Below, in pieces: positions 1 to 12,060 of a stretch of 64,000 nucleotides of DNA (within the stretch, counting starts at the first letter, position 1; the number at the start of each line of letters is the position of its first letter). The stretch spans positions 89,460,059 to 89,524,058 of the forward strand of contig NC_086374.1 in the NCBI RefSeq assembly GCF_036588685.1, given 5' to 3'. The notes below the pieces were generated by a model. It did not search any database, was not told where the DNA came from, and saw only the letters and a list, made by a program, of their open reading frames with translations. This DNA is from Mytilus trossulus. Its lineage: Eukaryota > Mollusca > Bivalvia > Mytilida > Mytilidae. Position numbers and translations under genes: made by a program.

Positions 1-1510
1 TTGGTAAATTTGTGTATTCTTGTCTTTAATTTTTGCTAGTATGCTTGGTCTAAATGCCATTTTGTGCTTCTTTGTTACAATTTTGTTGTTTTATAATAAT
101 TAAGATTATAACACATCGTTGACTGCTGTAACTCTATATCTGACATTTTTACTTATAATGTCTTTTTTTTATGCATAGTTGTCATTACAATGAAATTTGT
201 TGTGACTGTCATACTGTGAGAGGTTTAGCTAGCTTTAAAACCAGGTTTATTCAACCATTTTCTAAATAAGTAAATGCCTGTTCCAAGTCAGGAATATGAC
301 AGTTGTTGTCCATTCGATTGATGTGTTCGAGCTTTTGATTTTGTCTTTTGATTAGGGACTTGAATTTTCCTAGGAATTTATTATTGTTGTGATTTTCTAT
401 TTGCAATTGACGATGCAATTTTACAGTAGTTTTGTTTTAGGTTATCCTGGTAAATGAAAGTTTTGCCAATATAAAGTATTGCACATTGTCTTTGCACATG
501 CATTTGGTGTATGCTTAAAATGAAAGTAACATTCGAAAAATATCACAAATGTGAGAAGTCCTCCGGTCTTTTTTACGCGATAAATATGAGTGTGATGAAC
601 TCACAATTACATTAGCCTACTTTTTACTTTCATTATGTGTTTTGTTTCTTTCATCCGGAAGTTTAAAACAAAATAATTGTGTTTTTTTTTAAATCCTATA
701 ATTGTAGGAAGCTACCATTTAATTTTTATTAGGGGAAAGGGGAAATGTTAGCTCCCTTAGAGACATTGAGATTTTCACCCGGGGTTTCAGTCCAATCAGT
801 GTTTTTCTCTCTTTCAGGCATAAAAGATGAAAATGTGCAGCAAAGACCACATCTTTTCATATTTAAAGAAAAAATGACAAGTGTAAATCAGAAAAGCAAA
901 TTCTTTTATGACAAAAATTTGGTTGAATGAATTTGTGGATAGTGTCATTTTAGATGAATTTAGCATACAATGATCAATTGATTGGTTTTGTTTGTTTGCT
1001 TGTTTGATTTAAAGAAATATTGGTTGATACATCGACATTTTTGTAAAACAATTTAAGTCTTTGCTTGTTACTGTGGTGTTCAGTGGCAAATATCTAACAA
1101 ATATTCTTCACTCACTGAGGGATAAATGGTCCTCTCCTTCTAACTAAGAGTCAGGCCAGGAATTTTTAAGGCGGTGCAACATTTAAGTAATTAATATAAC
1201 GCGTTTTAGTGCGTGCATTTTAGGTAAAATACTTTAAAAAAAAAAAGCTTGACTAATTTCGTAAGTTCGGACGTCTTTTATACGCGATACAGAAAATATG
1301 TTGACGAACTATGATGTACATTTAGCCGTTTTTTTCACAACTTCAGCAATATTTTGTGCCAAGACGGTACAAATATTTTCCCCTAAAATAAAGTGTTTGA
1401 ATTTCATATTTTTCACTAGATCGCTTTATACCTTCCAGAATATATGATTTTTTACACTGGAAACTTTTCAATAAGAATATTGTTCCTTATTAATATGTTT
1501 TACGCATGCC
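1..1510. other. Intergenic repeat sequence without a gene
   Basis: AT-rich sequence. About 281-400 is a dispersed repeat (CAGGAATATGACAGTTGTTG, then CCATTCGATTGATGTGTTCG) that recurs near 35040, 56097 and 58880. About 541-700 and 1256-1440 belong to the degenerate GTACATTTAGCCGTTTTTTT family described elsewhere. Short open frames here show no domain or coding character. Confidence 0.6.
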
Positions 1511-1981
1511 TTAAGGTGTAATACCACCAAATCATGGTACGTCACATCCGGTTGCAGACGAAAGTAGGTCTAAAAAAATATTCCCTTGAATTTGACCGTT
1601 GTAGGTAATTAATCCTACATTTTATTGCAGTAAAACTATTTCTGTGTCATAAACATATGTCTTTGGTATTTCAAAACACCATTATTTTTTATTTGTATTT
1701 CTATAGAAAATTTTGTAATTTTGAGGTTACATGGTGACTAAACCTTGTACACAGATAGAATAAGGGGAGAAATTTGATTGGTTAACTTCCAATGATGGTT
1801 ATTTTCTTATATGCAATGAAATGTTATGTGAAACTTTTTCTATAGAACTGGACAGGATAAAACTTTACTCATGCCAAGTATTTCTTTATTTGAAACAAAG
1901 ATAAAGTCTGCACAATTTTTTGAAAAGTGCAAATTTAACAAAGACTAATAGGGGAAAATCAATGGTGGTATTACACCTTAA
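1511..1981. mobile_element. TTAA-flanked miniature inverted-repeat element
   Basis: The ends are TTAAGGTGTAATACCACCA and its reverse complement, 19 bp exact. Including the outer TTAA on both sides this fits the TTAA target preference of piggyBac-type transposases. About 470 bp with no coding capacity, so non-autonomous. Confidence 0.75.
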
Positions 1982-2571
1982 ATGCAATGTAAAAAAACAA
2001 TGTTTGACCAGTTTCGGCAGGTTGGACGTCTAGCATTCGCGATACAATGTATCAATTTACAGACTACGATGTACATTTAGCCAGTTTTTTTTCCTTTTTT
2101 TTAACTATGTTTTATGCCAGAACAACACCCACACTAATTATCATTTTTCTATCTTTAAAGCAAGTGCTCGAATTTTACATTTTGTTTTCTTTAAGGATTT
2201 ACGTCTAGACACTTTTTTTTTACACATTTCAAAAATAAAAACATGATGTTTTTCATTTATGTTTATGTAATAGACATTGGTTTTTTTTGTCTCCCACACA
2301 TATAAATTATAAAAACAATGTAAACAGTTTTGTTTATGTAATAGGCATTTTTTTTCTCTTAACATCGAAATATACAAACACGTTGTTTACCGTTTCCTTT
2401 ATGTAAAGGCTTCATTCAATAACGCTTCTTGTGAATTTCATTGACAAACAGCAGGGGATAATAAGAATTTATAATTTATTGATAAAACATTTTTTTCTCC
2501 AGATATTTTGTAAACTATATATTGGCACAAATAGATGTAGCACTATTACAAACTTCTTAAGGCGGTACCTA

Positions 2572-3038
2572 CAGTCCTTGGATGGTGTAAACTTCCCACT
2601 AACACCATACAACATTACACCATACACCATACACCATTACACCATACACCTTGTACCATTACACCATACACGTTTCACCTTTGCACCATACACGTTACAC
2701 ATTACACCATACACCATTCTCCATTCTATCTACACGATCCGAAATTACCCATAACGCAATAAAATTTCAAATATTAAGATTATTATTATTGTTTATGTTT
2801 ACAATCCGAAAAATTAAAATAAAAAGGACTTCGTTTTCAACCAATGAAATGTTCTACAACGTTCATTCACACCATTCCCGATCGCACGTTACACAATCAC
2901 ACCATTCCTCATACACCATTACACCATTCCCCTTACACCATACACCATAGCACCATACACCTTACACCATTGCACCATATGCCATACACCATTACACCAT
3001 ACACGTTTTTTTGGGAAGTTTACACCATCCAAGGGCTG
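2572..3038. mobile_element. Nested TA-flanked inverted-repeat element with ACACCAT array
   Basis: The ends CAGTCCTTGGATGGTGTAAA and GGGCTG (reverse) form inverted repeats of about 27 bp with one mismatch, flanked by TA on both sides. The host element's relative at 59723 has the unoccupied sequence GTACCTAACAC, so TA is the target duplication, as in Tc1/mariner elements. The interior is mostly an irregular array of ACACCAT/TACACC units split by about 150 bp of other sequence. Confidence 0.7.
2585..3030. repeat. Irregular ACACCAT / CATTACACC simple-repeat array
   Basis: Repeats of CACCATACAC and CACCATTACAC dominate 2585-2725 and 2865-3015, with about 140 bp of non-repeat DNA between. Open frames over it rich in Thr, His, Pro and Tyr are repeat artefacts. 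Confidence 0.85.
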
Positions 3039-3204
3039 TAACACTTCAGTCAGATTACTCTGTAAAAATATGCTAAACGTTATAATCACGTTGTATTGTA
3101 ATTTTTTATATTTTTGTCAAAGGGTTAAATAAACATTTTGTCAAAATGTTATGAAAATTAAACTAGTCAAATTAATATAAGTCAAGTTTTTCGATATCAC
3201 CTAA

Positions 3205-5110
3205 TATGAAATATTTTCTAATATGATTAATGTACCATCGTCCATCAAAAGTAAAATCACAAAAATACTGAATATCGAAGAAAATTCACAAAGGAAAGTC
3301 CCTAATTAAAATAAAATGCATTTTATGAACGCCTTCAAAATAAAATCCGAAACATTAAATATGATTAAATCGATTGTGTGGATGTCTTATCTAATGCGAG
3401 ATAAAAAGGGACTTTTATCCGTGTTTTCTTTATTTTTACAATGGTGTTTTTTTCTTTTGTCCTAGTTAAATAAGTCAAAGCACGCCTATACATTGTTCAA
3501 AAATTTTGCAAGTGTTGGCATTTTATATGTATCAAACTGGATTTAAGTCTAGACATTTCTTTTTCTCGCACATTCGAAATCTAAAAATAGGTGTTTACCT
3601 TTAGTTTGTTAAATGGCATCAATCATTCTTGACTTTTGACGTAACTTTCAAATATTAATGGCCTGGGGGAAAGGGAAAGTTACTATTTAGTATTGGAAGT
3701 TTTTCTTCTAATAGAAAGATCTTGTAATTATTGTCCTTTCCCGATCATCTACCGACCATAAAATATTTATCTGTTCGTAGGAATGGTCGTCCTATCTCGT
3801 GCTGTAATGATGATAAATAAAGAGGGACGAACAAGAAATCTAAATTAAAATTATAGTTCAATCAATAAGGTTAAATATATAGATTTAAAAGAAATGATCA
3901 AAGCGAAAAGTATCAATTTTTATTCATGCTTTAGCACAGAACGTAAAGCCAATTACGACTGCTGTGCAAAGAAATTTAGGTCGGTTTTCTGGGATATTCA
4001 CTGACACGTATTAACTGAGGTGGTAATTTGATACATCTGCATTTTTTTTATATATTAAATAAACCGACTAAAGTATCAACAATTAATCGTGTATTCTATA
4101 TTCTGTCAATCTGTTTGTGATGTGTAAATACAGAGTTGTTAATTTTTGACACTATCAAAATATTTTTGTCGTATCTGACTTTCAGACATATTTATAATGC
4201 GTTTGTAAATCTGCATTTAGACATAATTTTTGGCTTTTTAAAACATTGCGCATGTGACTATCAGGCATGCTCAAAGTGCATTTGTTATTGACGATGTAAT
4301 TTAAGAGTAATTGTTTTAGGTTTTACTGGTTAACGAAAAATTTGCCTATAGATAATTATCCATTGTCCTTGCAAATGCATTTCAAGTACGCTTTTAATGT
4401 AAGTAACATAAGGAGGTAAAACAAATGTTAGAAGTCCTGCGGTCTTTCATACGCGATCAATATTATTATGATGAACTAGAATTACATTAGCCGTTTTTTT
4501 TTTCTAACTGCCATCATGTGTTGTTTGCTTACATGAAGTTTACAACATAAACCCTTCAATTGTTTTTTTCAAATTCTTCAAATGTTAGACATTGATATTT
4601 TCACGCAGGGTTTACGTCTAGACATCTTTTCCTCTCTCAAGCATTTCAAATCTGAAACGCAATGTTTACTGGTTTATTCACGTGATGCCATAGACATATT
4701 AGAAAGATGTTAACATCAGACAGGCGAATGATACCAAAGGGACGGTCAAACTCATAAATTGAAAACAAACTTACAACGACATTGCTCAAAAAGAAAGAAA
4801 AAGAAACAATAGTTCATACAAAAAAGCATAGCAACGTTTTGTGATCTCGTGTGCCCTGGAAAAATAGATTCTGCTACACATGTTGCACCTGTCGAGTTAA
4901 TACAAATTTTAAGAAAAAGTACAAACCCGATGATAAGTATAAATCGGTAAGTCACATTCAAAAAAAGGGGGACGGGATCAAAGTGACGATAACGCGCCAT
5001 CCTCTTACAACAAACAAGTGGCAGTCGAGGGTTTATAGTTACTGTTAAGATATTACATAAAGATTAAAACATAAACTTTAGCTTCCGCTTTACAAGCAGA
5101 ACCAAATGCA
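3205..5110. other. Intergenic repeat-derived sequence without a gene
   Basis: Contains further decayed copies of the GTCTTTCATACGCG / ACATTAGCCGTTTTTTT family (about 3540-3680 and 4430-4700). About 4725-4880 is a fragment of the CAAACTCATAAATTGAAAAC repeat seen again at 26985, 41500 and 45560. Nothing coding is supported. Confidence 0.5.
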
Positions 5111-7010
5111 ATGAAAGTCCTAACTATGTATTGGCTTCCGAAGCTCCACAAAACACCTTACACATATAGATTTATTTCGTCTTCAAGCCATTGTTCCACA
5201 ACTAAATTGTCTATTCTTCTTACCAGTAAACTTGGTACTATAAAAAAAAGATAATAAATTGTTCAAATAAGGCTTTCGAAAAAAGTGAAATTAATTACTT
5301 TTGGAGTGTCAAGTACTCGTTGGAAGTACTTGATAAATTGCATGCTTATATTGGTGATTTTGAATCTGTTCAAAACTTTGATTTTTCTACCCTGTATACC
5401 ACATTGCCTCACATTCTCATTAAGAACAAATTCATCCACCTAATTAAATGGGCATACAAAAAGTCAGAATGTGAATAAATATGTTCAAACTCTTTTAGGT
5501 CATTTTGTAGTAGCAATAAACAAAAAAAACTATGTCAATTGGACATGCTTTGATACTATATATGCCCTTGAATTTTTACTAGATAACATTTATGTTCGCT
5601 TTGGAGATTCCATATATCGTCAGGTTATCGGAATTCTAATGGGGACTAACTGTGCACCACTTATTGTGGACCTGTTTTTGTATTGCTATGAGTTACAATT
5701 TAGGACAAAAATCAGCAAAGACCCATCGAAACAACATCTGATAAACAAATTTAATAATACTTTTAGATATTTGGATGACATTTTGGCTGTCAATAATGAC
5801 GACTTCATAATGTATACTAAAGATATTTTTCCTATTGAACTTACTTTAAATAAAGCTAATACTAAAAATGACCACTGTGACTTCCTCGATCTTAATATCT
5901 ATATAATAAACGGGAAGCAGAATACAAAAAGTTATGATAAAAGAATCCTATCGTCAATTATCCATTTTTAGATGGTGAGGCTCCCTGGTCACCATCTTAT
6001 GGTGTTTATAATTCTAGACGTATTAGCTTTTAGCTAGAGAAATTTATGTATAACTGAAAAATTATTACACCAGGGTTTTCGATGTCACAAACTGGTCAAA
6101 ACATTAACTTAATCTTATCACCGGTATAAAGAAATAATGCGTAAATATAACTCAACATGCAGACATCTTGTACGTTCAGGTATTACACATCTAATTTTTT
6201 TTTTGTAATATTCTTAACAAAGCACAAAAATGTCAGTATTTACCTCAAAAGCTTACAAAACCTTTAAACAGACTTATTAAGAAGGAATAAAGTTACGATA
6301 CTGTTGTCAGGTCATTAAAGATTGCATATTTCGGCTTTAATATTGATCCACTATAGGGTCTTTGCATCGGAGCTAAACACATTTTTTTTTTAAAACACTT
6401 GTCGGAGTGACACGGGTTATGTTCTTTTCATATATATATATAATGATAGTATGATAATAAACCCCTAACGGGAGGGATTGTACCTGATATTCATATGATG
6501 AATTCAAAATCTTCCAATCAGTTTAATTGAGGTCTGGAGCTGGCGTATCAGTTAACTGCTAGTAGTCTGTTGTTATTTATGTATTATTGTCATTTTATTT
6601 ACTTTCTTTTGTTACATCTTTTGACATCGGACTCGGACTTCTCTTTAACTGAATTTTAATGTGCATATTGTTATGCGTTTACTTTTTTCAACATTGGCTA
6701 GAGGTATGTGAAGATCTCATAAACATGTTTAACCCCGCCGCAATTTTAAGCCTGTCCCAAGTCAGAAGCCTATGGCCTTTGTTAGTCTTGGATTAATTTT
6801 AATTTTAGTTTCTTGTGTATAATTCGGAGTTTAGTTTGACGTCCGTTATCACTGTACTAGTATACATATTTTTTAGGAGCCAGCTGAAGGACACCTACGG
6901 GTGAAGGAATTCCCGCTACATTGAAGACCGATTGGTGGCCTTCGGCTGTTGTCTGCTCTATGATCGGGTTATTATCGCTTTGAAACATTCCCCATTTCCT
7001 TTCATAATTT
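5111..7010 (+). mobile_element. Degenerate reverse-transcriptase element (Penelope-like suspected)
   Basis: Reverse-transcriptase blocks occur in order but in different frames: YWLPKLHKTPY (from 5111), FDFSTLYTTLPH (about 5375), GILMGTNCAPLIVDLFLY (about 5630), FRYLDDI (about 5765, catalytic DD present) and FLDLNI (about 5890). Then DGEAPWSPSYGVY, EKLLHQGFRCHKL, STCRHLVRSGITH and AYFGFNIDP follow to about 6350. At least two frameshifts and several stops make it a pseudogene. The block order and lack of a recognised LTR suggest a Penelope-like or related retroelement, but no endonuclease domain is visible, so the class is uncertain. The noncoding tail, about 6400-7010, is reused elsewhere in the window. 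Confidence 0.75.
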
Positions 7011-7599
7011 TATTGACTAATTTCGAAAGTTATGACGTCTTTAATACGCTATACGATAAATATGTTTTCGAACTATGATGTACATTCAGCCGTTTTTTTC
7101 TAACTTTAGCAATGGTTTGTGCCAAGCCCGCACAAATATTTTCCCCTAAAATGTGTTCAAATTTCATATTTTTCACCAAGATATAACAGTATTCTGTAAC
7201 GATTATCCATAAAAAAAAAATCGATGTTTACCATTCTGTTTATATAATATTCATATGTTTTATATCTTCCACATATCAAAATATACACACACGTTGTTTA
7301 CTGTTTTCTTTATGTAATGGCCTGTGCTGTTCAATGAAAAATATCTTACGCACATTCTTCACTGGCAGAAAGATAAATGGTCGCCTCCTCCTCGCTGGGA
7401 GCCAGACCTGGAACCAGTTTCTCGATTAAGAATTCAATGAAAGAGTTTATAGAAACAAGTGAAAAGTTGGGCCTTAATCCCTTCAATAACAGGTTTTCGG
7501 GTCAATGCAACATATGCTTTTGCATCAAATTAATTATTCAAAGGGGAATATGCAAAGATTGTTTACTCCTCTAGATCTCTTTTCCCTTTCAAAATAGAT
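7011..7599. repeat. Copy of the degenerate ~450-bp repeat family
   Basis: Blocks ACGTCTTTAATACGC, GATGTACATTCAGCCG, GTGCCAAG and AAATATTTTCCCCTAAAAT occur in the same order as at 1256-1440, 2010-2440, 4430-4700, 8040-8340 and 12445-12725. A second half includes TACACACACGTTGTTTACTG and CACATTCTTCAC. No gene. Confidence 0.6.
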
Positions 7600-10500
7600 A
7601 CTTTTATTTTTTTATTGGACAAGATTCATGACAGTGCCATATTCAAATGAAACATGGATTTGAACCTGCTGCAAGTTAAACATATTCACGACTCTAACAA
7701 TGATAACATAAAGGCCTGTATTTAACTTAAGATAAGTGGCATATATGAATATGTCAACATAACCATCTTTGTAAATCCATTATCTAATGATATGTCACTC
7801 TGATCTGATAAAATTTTGAAACGAAAAACAATTTGTCAAAAAACGTAATCTTTTATGAAGCGATTCAATATTTAAGTTATAATTCTTTGTGGTTTTTCGA
7901 GTACACTGGAAATTTCAATATGCATAGTGTTCCATCGTCCTTTTAAATACTTATTGTATGCATGCATTGGCCAATTTCAGATGTTCGAATGTCTTTAATA
8001 TACGAGATAATATATTTACGAAATAAGATAAACATTAAGGCGTTAATTCCTAACGTTAGCAATTTTTTTGTGCCAAGACAAAATCAAAGCAAATATTTTT
8101 TTCCAAAAATAAAGCAAGTGAAATAAAAAAAAAAAAAAAAAAATATCCGGGATTTACGTCTAGACATTTTTTTCTTTCACACATTATAAATACTAAAAAT
8201 AATAGATCCAAGATGTTTACCATTCTGTTTATGTAAAAGGCATTTCTTTTGTCTCCCATACATTTAAATACAGAAACAAGATGTTTACAATTTGCTTTAT
8301 GTAATGACTTCATTCATCGTCACATTCTTCATGAATTTAATTGATAAATAGCAGGGGAAAAGAGAAAGGTAAAAGTTAGTGATTAAACATATGATTTTGA
8401 TATAATTGATAAGTAGCGAAGAATTCTATCATCATCTTTATGATATATTATTCCTTAGTTTCAAACATTTTTGTCCTTTTTCCGGTATAATAACAAAAAG
8501 GGGAACAAATAGGACAGTTTTAAACAAAAAATCTTTTTCAATGAATAAGGTGCTCGATCCTTACGTTTGCCGTGAATAACAGAATCTAAAATCTGTTGTT
8601 TAAAGTCTATAAAGTAAAGAAAAAAACATTTGGAGCTAATAGGTAGTAGATCATATATTGATTGAGATGGTACGTGTTGTATGAATTGAAAAGCAATTAA
8701 ACTACGATGTTATTAAATGTGCATCCTTTATATTGCACATTATGAAAAGTCCATGACTAATGATGAATGCTGAGATATAGGTCAGTTTCCTGGTAATTGC
8801 ACTGACATACATTTACTCAGGTGTTGATTCATCCAGGTGCGAATTCTTCACACATGACTTGAATGATAATGTGATAAAGACCTACATTCTACATACTGTA
8901 TATTCCTAATATATAACAACTAAACTAAACCAACCCTTATAAACTCTTATATTTTGACATTCTGACTTGATTCAAATTTGAATGTCTGAAGTCCGTTCTT
9001 TCAACATAAGTCAAGAATTACATCATTTAGTCCTGAGTTTTCTGTAGTATTATATGTACTGTTGATTGTATTTTTTTCTATTTGATTGCCACTGGTTGCT
9101 CACTTGCTATCTTCATCTTTATTTCTAACATTTACTCAATAGATTCATTCAAAGTAATATGCAGATCCAGCCCTTGTGTACAAATTTGTTTATTAAATGT
9201 TTAAGAGTCTCGTTTCGTCGTACTTAAAATTCCTAAACAAGTTATTATAATTATATTCCTGAATTTAAATTCAGATGTTATGGTATGAGCGTTACTTAAG
9301 ATCAATTGAGAAAAGTGTTACGAGCTTACTAGTTTATAAAGTAAGATTTTAATCACTTACTGTTCTTATGGTATCCTCTTTTTGCAAGTTATATGATCCC
9401 ATTTCAATAAACATATAACTAAACCTCATTATAGTCACCAAACCCATGAGATCACTTAGTCTATCGAAATTAGACAAACAAAATAATGTTATTTTTTTTG
9501 TTTTCTTCTTGTTAGCCCTCTGTTCGAAATCTGTCCCAATGACTAATAGAACTAATCGCAGAGAGGGGCTGAGCAGAATATTCGCGTTAAAAAATCGAAT
9601 ATTGGTTAGAACATAAACACACTTGAAAAATGCGTTCTTTCTGAAAAGCAGGAATATAATGTTCATATTGCACTTTTTGCATTATTTAATAAAGTTAATT
9701 GAAGTTTTCAAGATGTTAAAAATTAAAAAAAAGTATCTGAAAAATGCTAAAACTTTGCAAGGGCTAAATTAGAGCGCAATTTAGTTCCAGCATTTTTTTC
9801 TTTACTTGATTACATAGTTCAAGCCACCGTTTTTCAATACCAAGAGAACTTATCTTATATTAGATAGACTTTTATTTGTTTATTTCCTGTAATATATATC
9901 AGTAAGTGGAAATTTCACGTTGATTCGCGCAACCTTAGTATACGGATGATTCAAGCGCGTGTATAACAAGCAAATAAATGAGGAAATCTGACGAACTTCG
10001 AAAATGCAAGATGAGGTGCTTCGACAGTGCAGTCCTCTCTTGCTAAGCATGCATCATCCGCTATGCACATTACCATATAATCCAAATGTATTACTCGAGC
10101 GAAGGACATAATCGGTAAAGTTAAAGATCATTCAACTATACTGGATCTTAAACCGGCAAAAAATGTCGTTAGTCAGTTGATAGAATTAATGTAACGATCC
10201 TAAAGAGAGCCTAACAAAACTTTAAGAATGTACACCTCTTAGTAGCCAAAAATTTCTAGAATTAAACTCTGTTTCTTAACGTGATGTTTGGGTTGGTATG
10301 ACAATAAATACATTTAGCGTATTTACTGTCTTCTAATTGGCTAAAATAATTAGCTTTATTTTCAATGTTATCAATTTTTATGGCAACACGCTTCGCGGAT
10401 TATTCAATGTGAAGAGTCAAAAATTAATTTTACGGCTCAATAAATTCAAAATAAACAACAGCCATTCATTAAATAAACAAATAATTGGTGAAGAAAATAT

Positions 10501-12060
10501 CATATGGTGGTGCACTTCTTTTTATTGTACTTTATGGATCAGCCCTTTTAAAGTACCCTATGTTAATGATTTTTCCATTTTTTATCTATTTTTACCTATT
10601 TTGGGGTTATTATCATGAAAAAAAAATCATAGTTCCTCCATCTTACTTTTTCTCATACTTTCAACAAAGATGAAGTGGACCAATCTGAATAAATAGAACT
10701 TAAACACAGTTATACGTAGGTGTAAATATAAGTTTTATCATAATTATGTTGATGCTTTTTGGTGTCAAATTTACCATGATGTCAATTTTGTAAATTTGTG
10801 ATTTTTCTCAGTTTTAAGAACAACATGCATATTGTTTCAACTTTTTTGCTATAAATGATTGAGAAAATACATATCTAAGAAGTTTGAAAAGAAAAAAAAT
10901 ATATGGGATGTACATATTCTGGTAAAATCATTTCTTGTACATTTCACCTATTTTCTCAAAATTTTTGCTAAAAAGACTGACTTATTTGGTCGTAGAGTTT
11001 GAAAATTTGATTACTCAAAAACTTTCTATTGGAAATATACAATTTTTTAACAGAGTTAAGTTTGATTATTACACATTAAAAAATTCATTGATATTTTCCA
11101 CGTGTACCACATGTTTAGGAAATAATTCCAAAACGAGATTTTAACGAGACCCAAACGTCAGAAGAATACATTCTTAAACTCATTATTCGAAAATTAAATA
11201 AAAACGTCATGACCAAAATACAAAAATTTCCAAAAGACAAATAATAGATTACAAAACACAAGATGGACAACTAAAGTCTAAGCCACAATAAAACCAGTAA
11301 ACACCTGGAATGAATGTCCCGGAAACAGTACAAACATCCGAAGGTCAACAATAATGCTTAACTGTTTGCAAAGGTTGTATTTCGATTTTTCTCTCATTTT
11401 CGAAGGTCTTAGTCGTTTAGATCGTTTCAACTTATTTGCCATGACCTTTATAGTCTACATTGTTTTTAACTATATGCCAAGGTTTAATCGTCTAGACTTT
11501 AAACCATAGTTCATTGTTATTGTTAATTTTTTAGTTGCAAACTGATAATATGTTGTCGAGGTACGACAAACTATAAAAAAATTTTTTTTACTAATGATCA
11601 GCATGCTAAACTGTAAACAAAGAAAAAAAAAATACAAAAATAGAACGAAGGACAAAGTATAATTGGAACATAAACACACAAGCAACACGAATATATAGAA
11701 TAAGTCAACTTGAATTTCAAAGTGTTCCTAAATAAGACAACAAAGAAAACTTATAATACAAACATAATAATTGGGTACAGGTGATTACAACAAAAAGATA
11801 GAATTACGCATATCATAATGTTTGTCAACAACTATATGATGGATCAGCTCTGCATATCTTCGTTTATATATAACCCTAATCCATTCCTCATGTCTTATAA
11901 CCGTTGCTGTTTGCTCCTCTACTTTTTGATTTTTTGCCAGATTTTCAAAATCCTCTGGTTTTATCCATGTATTAACATAAAAAAAAATTGCCCACTAACC
12001 CCTACTTTTCATTTCATATTTTTATTACATATTATTTAAAAAGCCATATTTCAAAATCTT
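7600..12060. repeat. Tandem segmental duplication, copy 1
   Basis: From CTTTTATTTTTTTATTGGAC the block matches 12061-16745 in direct orientation along its whole length, ending CATATTTCAAAATCTT. Compared with copy 2 it has about 97 extra bp near 7950-8045 and lacks the insertion at 13457. No gene is supported: open frames over it either lack ATG starts or are broken in the sister copy. Confidence 0.9.

Larger units (their letters stand above)
2557..3204. mobile_element. Second TTAA-type miniature element, interrupted and decayed
   Basis: The left end TTAAGGCGGTACCTA matches the left end of the element at 59723. After the nested insertion, similarity resumes (ACTCTGTAAA, GCTAAACG, TTTTATATTTTTGT, AAATTAA) and runs to a decayed right end ATATCACCTAA. 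Its intact relative at 59723-60003 is about 280 bp. Confidence 0.65.
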
